Below, one piece after another: positions 15,618-25,159 of a DNA stretch of 64,000 nt; within the stretch, counting starts at the first letter, position 1; each line of letters begins with the position of its first letter. Origin of the DNA: Palsa-504 sp963753195 (GTDB lineage: Bacteria; Actinomycetota; Actinomycetes; Streptosporangiales; Streptosporangiaceae); assembly GCA_963753195.1 (NCBI GenBank), contig CAVWBH010000007.1, positions 186,001-250,000 of the forward strand, read 5' to 3'. The notes under the pieces are model-generated. The model saw only the letters and a program-made list of their open reading frames with translations. It was not told where the DNA came from and did no database searches. A program made the position numbers and the translations under genes.

Positions 15618-17021
15618 TTGCCAGGTCGATCCCATCGGTACCTGCGGATGGCCGGGGCTCTGGCGCTGGCTAGCGGGTCGCTGCTGTCCGGCGGCGTGCC
15701 CGTGGCCGCGGCGGCCAACATCACGGTCGGGCCGATGCTGCTCAGCAAGTTCGGGTCGGCCGTGCAGCCGCTCAGCCCGGCGCAGTGCGTGGCCACGTTC
15801 ACCGTGCCCTGCTACGGGCCGGACCAGGTGCAGACCGCCTACAACGAGCAGCCCCTGTTTAACCGCGGGATCACCGGCAAGGGCCAGACCATCGTGATCG
15901 TCGACTCGTTCGGCTCGCCGACGATCCAGGCGGACCTGGCCACCTTCGACGCCCAGTACAACCTGCCGGCCCCGCCCTCCTTCAAGATCATCCAGCCCGC
16001 CGGGAAGGTCCCGGTCTGGGACCCTACGGACGCCAACGGGGACGTCGGCTGGGCCGGGGAGACCACCCTGGATGTGGAGTGGGCGCACAGCATGGCGCCG
16101 GGCGCGAACATCCTGCTGGTCGAGACCCCGGTCGCGGAGACCGAGGGCACGGCGGGCCTCCCGGAGATCGTCAAGGCCGAGAACTACGTCATCAACCACC
16201 ACCTCGGCCAGGTGATCAGCCAGAGCTTCGGCGCGACCGAGGGGACCTTCCCGAGCGTCGCGTCTATCGCCGGCCTGCGCGGCGCGAACTTCAACGCCCT
16301 GCGGAACCACGTGACGGTCCTGGCGGCGACCGGCGACGCCGGGGCGACCGACTACTCGGACGCCTCGGGGACGCTGCTGTACACCCATCGGGCGGTCGAC
16401 TGGCCTTCCACTGATCCCCTGGTCACCGCGGTGGGCGGCACGCAGCTGGCGCTGCTGGCCGACGGCTCGCGGACCCAGCCCGACCAGGTGTGGAACGACA
16501 GCGCCAACTACGCCCTGAACTACGTCTTCTACGGCACGCCCGGCCCGACCGCCACCGCCACCGGCGGCGGCAGGTCCGCAGTCTTCGCCCGGCCGTGGTA
16601 CCAGAACTCGGTGGCCGGGGTGACCGGCAGCCAGCGCGGCGTGCCCGACATCGCCATGAGCGCCGCGTGCTCCGGGCTGGTCGCCATCTACCAGAGCTTC
16701 CCCGGCCAGCCGAGCGGCTGGTACTACGCCTGCGGCACCAGTGAGGCCACCCCGCTGTTCGCGGGGATCGTGGCCCTGGCCGACCAGGCGGCCGGGCATT
16801 CGCTCGGCCTGATCAACCCGGCGCTGTACACCCTGTCCGCCGAGCGGGCGCCCGGCCTGGTCGACGTCACCTCGGGCAACAACACGGTGTCGTTCACCCA
16901 GGACAACAGCCTGGTCACGGCGAAGGGGTTCAACGCGGGCCCAGGTTTTGACCTGGCCTCCGGGGTCGGTACGGTCAACGCCGCGCTGTTCGTCCCCGAG
17001 CTGGCCCGAGCCGCCGGATAA
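15618..17021 (+). CDS. secreted S53 (sedolisin-like) serine peptidase without a pro-domain
   Basis: The 467-residue protein has a Sec-type signal (basic start, hydrophobic 11-33). The catalytic residues are Glu148 and Asp152 in G-E-T-T-L-D-V-E-W, Asp240 (oxyanion) in T-G-D-A-G-A-T, and Ser375 in G-T-S-E-A-T-P. The C-terminal G-F-D-L-A-S-G-V-G block is the calcium-site end typical of S53. Most S53 enzymes carry a pro-domain of about 180 residues; here only about 40 residues, with a Cys pair (57, 65), precede the catalytic fold. The start is TTG with AGGAGG at 6-nt spacing. It is expected to degrade proteins outside the cell, probably at acidic pH. Confidence 0.9.
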   Translation: MPGRSHRYLRMAGALALASGSLLSGGVPVAAAANITVGPMLLSKFGSAVQPLSPAQCVATFTVPCYGPDQVQTAYNEQPLFNRGITGKGQTIVIVDSFGSPTIQADLATFDAQYNLPAPPSFKIIQPAGKVPVWDPTDANGDVGWAGETTLDVEWAHSMAPGANILLVETPVAETEGTAGLPEIVKAENYVINHHLGQVISQSFGATEGTFPSVASIAGLRGANFNALRNHVTVLAATGDAGATDYSDASGTLLYTHRAVDWPSTDPLVTAVGGTQLALLADGSRTQPDQVWNDSANYALNYVFYGTPGPTATATGGGRSAVFARPWYQNSVAGVTGSQRGVPDIAMSAACSGLVAIYQSFPGQPSGWYYACGTSEATPLFAGIVALADQAAGHSLGLINPALYTLSAERAPGLVDVTSGNNTVSFTQDNSLVTAKGFNAGPGFDLASGVGTVNAALFVPELARAAG

Positions 17022-17056
17022 GGGGCGCTGGATAAGGGGCGCCGATAAAGGGCGCC
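17016..17056. repeat. 14-bp tandem repeat spanning the S53 stop codon
   Basis: Three units (17016-17029, 17030-17043, and a 13-bp third at 17044-17056) share GGATAAGGGGCGC-like sequence. The peptidase stop TAA lies in the first unit, so further TAA triplets follow downstream. Confidence 0.85.
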
Positions 17057-17072
17057 CGGTTATCGGGTGCCC
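17050..17072 (+). terminator. hairpin after the S53 peptidase gene
   Basis: A 9-bp stem (17050-17058 with 17064-17072, one G-T pair) with a 5-nt loop follows the stop codon by 28 bp. There is no T-run. It lies between convergent genes. Confidence 0.5.
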
Positions 17073-17102
17073 GGTCAGGGGCGCCCGGTAACTAGCCGCG
17101 TG

Positions 17103-17864
17103 CTAGCTGGTGCGGCGGCGGAACAGGACCGTGCTCAGCAGGACTGAGACGGCCAGGATGCCGCCGCACCAGGCCAGCGCCGCCCATAGCTGCGCTGGCC
17201 ACGGGGAGCCGCCGAGCAGCAGGCTGCGCAGGGTCTCGGTGACCGGCGTGGCCGGCTGGTCACGGGCAAAGCCGCGCAGCCACCAGGGCATGGTCCGGAT
17301 CGGCACGAAGGCGCTGCTGGCGTAGCAGAAGAACATCAGGAAGAACATCGCCCCGTTGGCCGCCTCCGGCGCGGACACGGCCAGCCCGAACGCGGCGGCC
17401 AGCCAGGAGAACGCGGCGACGAACAGCAGCAGGACCGCGAGCGCGGCGGCCAGCCGGGCCGGATCGCCGTGTGGCCGGAACCCGAGGCCGACCGCGACCG
17501 CGGCCACCAGCACGGTCGAGACCACGTTGCGGAGCAGGCTCGCGGTCACGTGCCCGGCCAGCAGCGCGGCGCCCGGCACATCCAGGGACCGGAACCGGTC
17601 GATGATGCCGCCGGTCATGTCCTGGCACACGGTCACCGCCGTGGTCGAGGCCCCGGTCACCGCGCACAGCAGCAGGACCCCGGGCACCACGTACTCCACG
17701 TAGCTGGTCCCGATCGCGACCGCCCCGCCGAACAGGTAGACGAACACCACCATCAGCATCACCGGCAGCAGCAGCGCGGTCAGCAGCGCGTCGGGGCTGC
17801 GGGCGGACAGGCGCAGGCTGCGCGCCACCATCGTGGGCAGGGCCGCGCTCAGCGTGTCAGGCAT
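17103..17864 (-). CDS. ABC-2 type exporter permease (DrrB-like)
   Basis: This 253-residue membrane protein has six hydrophobic segments. The block F-A-R-D-Q-P-A-T-P-V-T-E-T-L-R (about 205-219) is a DrrB/ABC-2 hallmark. It forms the channel half of a drug- or lipid-type exporter with the ATPase encoded upstream. The start ATG at 17864 overlaps the ATPase gene end by 8 bp. The pair is controlled by the divergent TetR gene, judging from the operators between them, which suggests induction by the exported compound or a mimic. Confidence 0.9.
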   Translation of the reverse strand: MPDTLSAALPTMVARSLRLSARSPDALLTALLLPVMLMVVFVYLFGGAVAIGTSYVEYVVPGVLLLCAVTGASTTAVTVCQDMTGGIIDRFRSLDVPGAALLAGHVTASLLRNVVSTVLVAAVAVGLGFRPHGDPARLAAALAVLLLFVAAFSWLAAAFGLAVSAPEAANGAMFFLMFFCYASSAFVPIRTMPWWLRGFARDQPATPVTETLRSLLLGGSPWPAQLWAALAWCGGILAVSVLLSTVLFRRRTS

Positions 17865-18795
17865 TTTGGCCTCCGGTGAGGGTGAAGAAAACGTCGTCGA
17901 GGGTGGCGTCGCGCACGGCGAAGCTGGCGATCAGGGCCCGGGCCGGGTCGGCCTCGTCCAGCAGGGCGCGGACCTCCGCGGCGCTGCCGTCGGTGGCCAC
18001 GCCCACGGTCCGCGCGGCCGGGTCCAGGTGCACCGTACGGCCGGCGAGAAGCCGGCTGACCTGGCCGAAGGCCGCTGCAGTGGCGCAGGTCAGGTCGAGC
18101 CGCGTCGCCGCGACCCGCCGCTTGAGCTCAGCGGCGGTGCCCTCCCCGATCAGGCGGCCCCCGGCGAGCACCGCGATCCGGCCGGCCAGCTGGTCGGCCT
18201 CCTCCAGGTACTGCGTGGTGAGGAACACCGTCACGCCCGAGGCGGCCAGCCCGGCGACGACCCGCCAGGTGGTCAGCCGGCTCTGCGGGTCCAGGCCGGT
18301 GGTCGGCTCGTCCAGGAAGAGCACCGACGGACGCCCGGCCAGGCTGGCCGCCAGGTCAAGCCGGCGGCGCAGGCCGCCGGAATAGGTACTCGTCCGCCGG
18401 CGCGCGACCTGGGTCAGCTCGAACTGCTCGAGGAGCTCGGCCGCGCGCCGCCGGGCCGCCGCCCGCGGCAGGCCGGCCAGCCGGGCGATCATCCGCAGGT
18501 TCTCCTCGCCCGTCTGCGCCGCGTCCAGCGCGGCGAACTGGCCGGTCAGGCTGATCCGGCGGCGGACCTGGCGGCGCTCGCGGGCCACGTCGAAGCCCGC
18601 GACCCGCGCCTGGCCGCGGTCGGCCCGCTGCAGTGTGCCCAGGATCCGGACGGCGGTGGTCTTGCCCGCGCCGTTCGGGCCGAGCAGCGCGAACACGGTG
18701 CCGCGCGGGACCCGCAGGTCGATGCCGCGCAGCGCGGGCACGCCGCGGTAGGCCTTGGTCAGCCCGCTCGCCTCGATGGCCAGCTCATCACTCAT
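17857..18795 (-). CDS. ABC exporter ATPase (DrrA-like)
   Basis: This 312-residue ATPase has Walker A G-P-N-G-A-G-K-T (39-46), a signature read as T-Y-S-G-G-L-R-R-R-L, Walker B V-L-F-L-D-E-P-T-T-G-L-D and a C-terminal DrrA-type extension ending A-T-L-D-D-V-F-F-T-L-T-G. Members export antibiotics such as daunorubicin or glycolipids. Its ATG lies 26 bp from the nearest operator palindrome, so its promoter or leader is covered by the repressor. Subunit overlap with the permease shows one operon. Confidence 0.93.
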   Translation of the reverse strand: MSDELAIEASGLTKAYRGVPALRGIDLRVPRGTVFALLGPNGAGKTTAVRILGTLQRADRGQARVAGFDVARERRQVRRRISLTGQFAALDAAQTGEENLRMIARLAGLPRAAARRRAAELLEQFELTQVARRRTSTYSGGLRRRLDLAASLAGRPSVLFLDEPTTGLDPQSRLTTWRVVAGLAASGVTVFLTTQYLEEADQLAGRIAVLAGGRLIGEGTAAELKRRVAATRLDLTCATAAAFGQVSRLLAGRTVHLDPAARTVGVATDGSAAEVRALLDEADPARALIASFAVRDATLDDVFFTLTGGQNA

Positions 18796-18821
18796 GCGCC
18801 CGGAACCCCTTCAGCGTAATT

Positions 18822-18858
18822 GCGTATGTCATACGCGTATTTGCGTAAGTTATACGCA
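18822..18858. promoter_or_regulatory. double palindromic operator between exporter and TetR genes
   Basis: Site 1 is GCGTAT-GTC-ATACGC (18822-18836). Site 2 is TGCGTA-AGTTA-TACGCA (18842-18858). Both have perfect arms with the shared core GCGTA/TACGC. Their centres lie 21 bp apart, two helical turns, as expected for two repressor dimers on one face. They lie in the AT-rich gap of the divergent promoters. Confidence 0.8.
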
Positions 18859-18900
18859 GTAATAGGATGCTGTCAACGCCATTGCGACGGCACGGGCCAG

Positions 18901-18978
18901 CCCGGGAAGGGACCAGGGACGATGACCGGTGCCGAGGCGCCCGGGAAGGGACCAGGGACGATGACCGGTGCCGAGGCG
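18901..18978 (+). repeat. 39-bp tandem duplication carrying ribosome site and start codon
   Basis: The 39-bp unit at 18901-18939 is repeated exactly at 18940-18978, and a third copy begins for 8 bp. Each unit contains GGGAAGGGACCAGGGAC followed by ATG-ACC-GGT-GCC, so the TetR gene has two identical in-frame starts at 18922 and 18961. Confidence 0.9.
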
Positions 18979-19746
18979 CCCGGGAACCGCGCGGACGGCA
19001 GCCCCGGAGCGGGGGGTATCCCGGGCACCGTCGCGGCGGCCTGGGGAGTGCGGGAGCGGCCGCACCGGGGACCGAAGCCTGCCCTCACCCTGGGCCGGAT
19101 CGTCACCGCCGCGGTGGCTCTGGCCGACGCCGAGGGGCTGGACGCGGTGTCCATGGGCCGGGTGGCGGCCGAGCTCGGCACCGCGCCCATGTCGCTGTAC
19201 CGGCACGTATCGGCCAAGGAAGAACTGCTGACCTTTATGGTCGACGCGGCCTGGGGCGAGGTCCCGGACGGCCCAGCGCCGGCCGCTAATTGGCGGGCCG
19301 GCCTGTCCCGCTGGGCCTGGGCGCTGCGGGACAACGCCCAGCGTCACCCGTGGGTGATCCGCATCCCGCTGAACGGCCTGCCGATCATGCCCAACGAGGT
19401 GGCGTGGTTCGAGAACGCGCTGGCCTGCCTGGCCCGCACCGGCCTGTCCGAGGCGCGCAAGGCGTCGGTGATCATGCTGCTGGCCGGCTACGTCCGGAAT
19501 CTGGCCACCACCGAGGCCGACATCCAGGCCGCAATCCGGGCGTCGGGCCTGTCCCCCGCGGGGTGGATGGCGTCCTATCCGCGGATGCTCGCCCAGCTGG
19601 CCGACCCGCAGCGCTTCCCCGCGCTCACCACCTTCATCGCCGCCGGGGTGTTCGAGGCCGACGACGGCCCGGATGACGAGTTCATCTTCGGCCTGGACCG
19701 CATCCTGGACGGCGTGGGGGCATTCATCGCCCGGGAGCCGCGATGA
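18922..19746 (+). CDS. TetR-family regulator of the ABC exporter
   Basis: The helix-turn-helix lies at about residues 60-105 (G-R-V-A-A-E-L-G-T-A-P-M-S-L-Y-R-H-V). The C-terminal part has the T-F-I-A-A-G-V-F style of the TetR/AcrR C-terminal ligand-binding class. The protein has an unusually long Gly/Pro-rich N-terminal arm before the HTH, part of which comes from the 39-bp duplication. Starting at 18922 gives 274 residues and at 18961 gives 261, and both starts have the same ribosome site. It probably represses the divergent exporter and itself through the paired operators. Its stop overlaps the next TetR start by ATGA. Confidence 0.9.
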   Translation: MTGAEAPGKGPGTMTGAEAPGNRADGSPGAGGIPGTVAAAWGVRERPHRGPKPALTLGRIVTAAVALADAEGLDAVSMGRVAAELGTAPMSLYRHVSAKEELLTFMVDAAWGEVPDGPAPAANWRAGLSRWAWALRDNAQRHPWVIRIPLNGLPIMPNEVAWFENALACLARTGLSEARKASVIMLLAGYVRNLATTEADIQAAIRASGLSPAGWMASYPRMLAQLADPQRFPALTTFIAAGVFEADDGPDDEFIFGLDRILDGVGAFIAREPR

Positions 19747-20363
19747 GCCCGCGCCCTTACCGGCTGGGCAAGCGCGAAGAGGTGGTCGGCCAGGGGCGGC
19801 GCCGGATCCTGGACGCCGCCCGGGACCTGCTCAGCGAGGCGGCCGCCTACCCCGGCTTCACCGTCGATGCGGTGGCCCGTCGCGCCGACGTGGCGCGGGC
19901 CACCGTTTACTACCAGTTCGGCTCCAAGAGCGGGCTGCTGGAAGGGGTCTGTGACGACTTGGCCGAAGCCGGCGGGATGGCTGACCTGGCCTGGGTGTTC
20001 AGCAGTTCGGCCCCGCAGGCGGCCATCGGCGGGTTCATCACGGCCTTCGCCGGGTTCTGGGGGGCTGACCGGGTGGTCATGCGCCGGCTGCGCGCCCTGG
20101 CCGCGCTGGATCCCGACGTGGGCGCGGTGATCTCGGCCCGGGACCAGCGGCGCCGTGAGGGGCTCGCGGTACTGGTCAGCCGCCTGCCGGACCGCACCGG
20201 GCCGGCGGCCGAGCAGACGGTGCAGATGCTGTACGCGCTGACCAGCTTCGAGACCTTCGACGCGCTGGCCGGGCCGGACCGCGACCTCGCCGACGCCCTC
20301 CCGCTGGTCACCAGGCTGGCCGAGGCCGCCTGGTCCAGGCCGGCGTCAGAACCCCCGGGCTGA
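19743..20363 (+). CDS. second TetR-family regulator
   Basis: This is a 206-residue regulator with N-terminal HTH (R-I-L-D-A-A-R-D-L-L, then V-A-R-R-A-D-V-A-R-A-T-V-Y-Y-Q-F). The all-helical ligand domain follows. It overlaps the upstream TetR gene by 4 bp (ATGA), so the two are made together. Having two TetR proteins in one unit suggests hetero-regulation or a second target elsewhere. No separate operator was seen for it. Confidence 0.9.
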   Translation: MSPRPYRLGKREEVVGQGRRRILDAARDLLSEAAAYPGFTVDAVARRADVARATVYYQFGSKSGLLEGVCDDLAEAGGMADLAWVFSSSAPQAAIGGFITAFAGFWGADRVVMRRLRALAALDPDVGAVISARDQRRREGLAVLVSRLPDRTGPAAEQTVQMLYALTSFETFDALAGPDRDLADALPLVTRLAEAAWSRPASEPPG

Positions 20364-20386
20364 GCCGCCCTGGTGGCCAGGTCCGG

Positions 20387-21328
20387 TCAGGGTGACGACG
20401 CGCCCGGCGCGGCCTGCGCCGGGTCCTCCGTACCGTCCGGATCGCCCTGTGCGGTGCCTGGCTGGCTGGCCGGGGGGCTGGCGTCCGGTTCGGCCGGGGG
20501 GGCCGGCGCCGCGATCAGCAGCCGGGCTGGGCGGCGCTGGCTGCGGTAGAACCAGACCGCGCCGACCACGGTCAGGGCGGACGCGATGTACATGTTCAGC
20601 CGCAGGCCGAAGATGTAGACCGAGGAGTCGATCCGCAGCGACTCCTCGAAGATCCGGTAGGCCGAATAGCCGAACACGTACAGCGCGAACAGGCCCGGCG
20701 GCTTGATCTGGCGATGGCGGCCCAGCCAGATCAGCGCGCCGGCCCAGGCGAAATCGAAGATCAGCTCGTACAGGAAGGTCGGCTGGAAGGTGGCGAAGTG
20801 CAGGTCCGCCGCGGGGATACCGCCGGATACCCGGTACTGGTACGGGATCTCCAGCCCCCACGGCAGCGACGTCGGCCGGCCGAACAGCTCCTTGTTGAAG
20901 TAGTTCCCGATCCGCCCGATGCCCTGCGCCATGAGCAGCCCGGGGGCCATCGCGTCGGCGAACAGCGCCGGGCTCACCCCGTGCCGGTGCAGCCGCCAGA
21001 TCCCGACCAGCCCGCCGACCAGCACCCCGCCCCAGATGCCGAGGCCGCCGGACCATATCGCGAACGGGCCGTACCACACGTGCGGGATGTCCATCGGCGT
21101 GGTGATGTCGAAGTAGATCCGGCCGCCGATGATCCCGGCCGGGACCACCCACAGCGCGATCTCGCCGACCAGCTCCGGATCGCCGCCCACCGCGCGCCAG
21201 CGGCGCCGGGTCAGCATGATCGCGAGCGCGATGCCGACCAGGTACGCCAGCGCGTAGAAGTGGATGTCCAGCGGGCCGATGTGGAAGCTGTTGATCGACG
21301 GGCTGGGGATGGAAGCCTGCGGCGGCAT
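20387..21328 (-). CDS. lgt: prolipoprotein diacylglyceryl transferase
   Basis: This is a 313-residue multi-spanning membrane enzyme. The Lgt signature G-L-L-M-A-Q-G-I-G-R-I-G-N-Y-F-N-K-E is present, along with H-F-Y-A-L-A-Y near the N-terminus and G-R-I-Y-F-D. It transfers diacylglycerol from phosphatidylglycerol to the cysteine of prelipoproteins. ATG 21328 is chosen because the frame upstream is not family-like. The C-terminal 45 residues are a Pro/Ala/Asp-rich cytoplasmic tail, common in actinobacteria. It is convergent with the TetR pair, 23 bp apart. Confidence 0.95.
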   Translation of the reverse strand: MPPQASIPSPSINSFHIGPLDIHFYALAYLVGIALAIMLTRRRWRAVGGDPELVGEIALWVVPAGIIGGRIYFDITTPMDIPHVWYGPFAIWSGGLGIWGGVLVGGLVGIWRLHRHGVSPALFADAMAPGLLMAQGIGRIGNYFNKELFGRPTSLPWGLEIPYQYRVSGGIPAADLHFATFQPTFLYELIFDFAWAGALIWLGRHRQIKPPGLFALYVFGYSAYRIFEESLRIDSSVYIFGLRLNMYIASALTVVGAVWFYRSQRRPARLLIAAPAPPAEPDASPPASQPGTAQGDPDGTEDPAQAAPGASSP

Positions 21329-21411
21329 AGCGCAGAGCGTACCCGCGGCCGCCGGCCAGCGCGGCACGCAGCTGGCCGGCGGGTGTCAGCGGGGACCGTT
21401 CGGCCGGAAAA

Positions 21412-23445
<2,034 letters not shown>

Positions 23446-23554
23446 GTCAGCTCCTTGTGCAGCCCAGTATGCCCGTTGCCCGCGGCTCGCTGATCAGCGG
23501 ACAGCCCCGTGCGGCGGATCCGCAGGAAGCTGTGGGCGAACGGCCAGGAGACGG

Positions 23555-24634
23555 TCAGGGGGTGAGCACCGCCGCGCCGTCGAACCGGCCCGCCTTGAGG
23601 TCGCGCAGGGCTTCGTCGGCGTGCTCCAGCGGGTAAGGATGCACGGTGACGGCCAGCTTGTGCTGGCCCGCGAAGGCGAGGAACTCCCGGGCGTCGGCGC
23701 GGGTGTTCGAGGTGGTGCTGCGCAGCTGGCGCTCCTGGAACAGGTGCTTCTCGTAGTTGAGCGGCGGGATGTCGGACAGGTAGATGCCCGCGATGGCCAG
23801 GGTGCCGCCCCGGTCCAGCGCGGCCAGGGCGGGCAGCACCAGGTCGCCGACCGGGGCGAACAAGATCGCGGCGTCCAGCGGTTCCGGCGGCATGTCGGCC
23901 GCGTCCCCGACCGAGGCGGCGCCGAGCTCGCGGGCGAGCTGTTTGGCCTGCTCACCGCGGGTCAGGACGTGGACGGTGGCCCCCTGGGCGAGCGCGACCT
24001 GGGCGGCCAGGTGCGCGCTGCCGCCGAAACCGTACAGCCCCAGGCGGCCGCCCGGCGGGAGCTCGGCCCGCTGCAGCGCGTGGTAGCCGATGATGCCCGC
24101 GCACAGCAGCGGAGCAAGCTCCAGATCGGAGTAGCCCTCCGGCAGCCGGTGCGCGTACGCCGCCGGGACGGTCAGGTAGTCGGCGTAGCCGCCGTCGGCG
24201 TCCCAGCCGGTGTACCGCGAGTGCGGGCACAGGTTCTCCAGGCCGCGGGCGCAGAACTTGCACTGCTGATCGGTCCAGCGCAGCCAGGCCGCCCCGGCCC
24301 GGTCCCCGACGCGGAAGTCGCCCGGCTCGCCGCCGGCCGCTCCCTCGCCGTTCTGGCCGTTCTGGCCGTTCTCGCGGTTCTCGCGGTTCTCGCGGTTCTC
24401 GCGGTTCTCGCCTACGGCCACGACCTCGCCGACCACCTCGTGGCCGGGCGTCACGCCCGGCCGGTGCGGCGGCAGGTCCCCCTCGGTCACATGCAGGTCG
24501 GTCCGGCAGACGCCGCAGGCCAGGACCTTCAGCAGCAGCTCACCGGGGCCGGGCTCCGGTACGTCATCGGCGGTGCTCAGGCGCAGCGGGTGGCCGGTGA
24601 CCGGGCCGGGCGCCTCGACGTGCCATGCGCGCAT
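23555..24634 (-). CDS. zinc-dependent alcohol dehydrogenase with a repeat insertion
   Basis: This is a 359-residue medium-chain dehydrogenase. The catalytic zinc site is C-G-V-C-R-T-D-L-H and G-H-E. The NAD(P) fold has G-L-Y-G-F-G-G-S-A-H. The structural zinc loop reads W-T-D-Q-Q-C-K-F-C-A-R-G-L-E-N-L-C, where Asp replaces the first of the usual four cysteines. In the loop before it, seven 9-bp repeats encode an Asn/Glu/Gln/Gly stretch (about residues 75-97) that normal family members lack. ATG 24634 gives the family N-terminus M-R-A-W; GTG 24643 is also possible. Confidence 0.9.
   Translation of the reverse strand: MRAWHVEAPGPVTGHPLRLSTADDVPEPGPGELLLKVLACGVCRTDLHVTEGDLPPHRPGVTPGHEVVGEVVAVGENRENRENRENRENGQNGQNGEGAAGGEPGDFRVGDRAGAAWLRWTDQQCKFCARGLENLCPHSRYTGWDADGGYADYLTVPAAYAHRLPEGYSDLELAPLLCAGIIGYHALQRAELPPGGRLGLYGFGGSAHLAAQVALAQGATVHVLTRGEQAKQLARELGAASVGDAADMPPEPLDAAILFAPVGDLVLPALAALDRGGTLAIAGIYLSDIPPLNYEKHLFQERQLRSTTSNTRADAREFLAFAGQHKLAVTVHPYPLEHADEALRDLKAGRFDGAAVLTP
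24350..24412. repeat. seven 9-bp tandem repeats in the alcohol dehydrogenase gene
   Basis: Two GTTCTGGCC units, four GTTCTCGCG units and a final GTTCTCGCC follow each other without gaps. Being 9 bp, changes in number keep the reading frame. Confidence 0.95.
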
Positions 24635-24676
24635 ACCCGGCACGTTACTCCCGGACCTCCGGCATGCCCGGCCGGG

Positions 24677-24727
24677 GCATCAGGCCTTGCGGGGCGTCAG
24701 GCCCTGCGGGGCGTCAGGCCTTGCGGG
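24677..24727. repeat. 17-bp tandem repeat spanning the VOC gene stop codon
   Basis: Three units (24677-24693, 24694-24710, 24711-24727) of G-C-(A/G)-T-C-A-G-G-C-C-(T/C)-T-G-C-G-G-G. The VOC stop codon is read from the third unit (first in gene direction). The two downstream copies repeat the TGA triplet, each in a different frame. Confidence 0.9.
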
Positions 24728-25115
24728 GCTCGCCCCGGTAAGTGCCGAACGTCCAGCGGTTCCCCTCCGGGTCACGGGCCGCGAAATCCCGGGAGCCGTA
24801 GTCGGTGTCATACGGCTCCGCGGTGATCTCGGCGCCCGCCGCCCGGGCCCGCGCGTACAGCGCGTCGGGCTGGCTGGTGACCACGTAGGCGCCGAACGCG
24901 CCCGGGTCCGTCGCGCTGGCCTGCCCCTCGCGGACCGAGCCGAGCATGATCCCGCCGCCCTCCGGCCAGGACAGCTGCGCGTGGTCCACCATCTCCCCGT
25001 CGGCGTAGACCACGGTCTCCTCGAAGCCGAACGCCTCGGTCAGGAACCGGATCAGCGCGCGGGCGTCGCGGGCTCGCAGCGATGGCCAGACCTGCGGCTC
25101 CGGTGTCGTGCTCAT
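24714..25115 (-). CDS. VOC-superfamily (glyoxalase/bleomycin-resistance-like) protein
   Basis: This 133-residue single VOC module opens V-W-P-S-L-R-A-R-D-A-R-A-L-I-R-F-L and ends Y-G-S-R-D-F-A-A-R-D-P-E-G-N-R-W-T-F-G. The R-D-P-E-G-N-x-W pattern is the usual last metal-ligand strand, although the ligand position is uncertain. Such proteins isomerise, sequester or detoxify small molecules, and the substrate is unknown. It follows the AraC gene by 44 bp in the same direction. This pairing is frequent in actinomycetes and suggests that the AraC protein controls it. Confidence 0.85.
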   Translation of the reverse strand: MSTTPEPQVWPSLRARDARALIRFLTEAFGFEETVVYADGEMVDHAQLSWPEGGGIMLGSVREGQASATDPGAFGAYVVTSQPDALYARARAAGAEITAEPYDTDYGSRDFAARDPEGNRWTFGTYRGEPRKA

Positions 25116-25159
25116 GGCTTGTCAGCCTCCCTGCGGGTTACCTGGGTTGCCTGTCCCCC

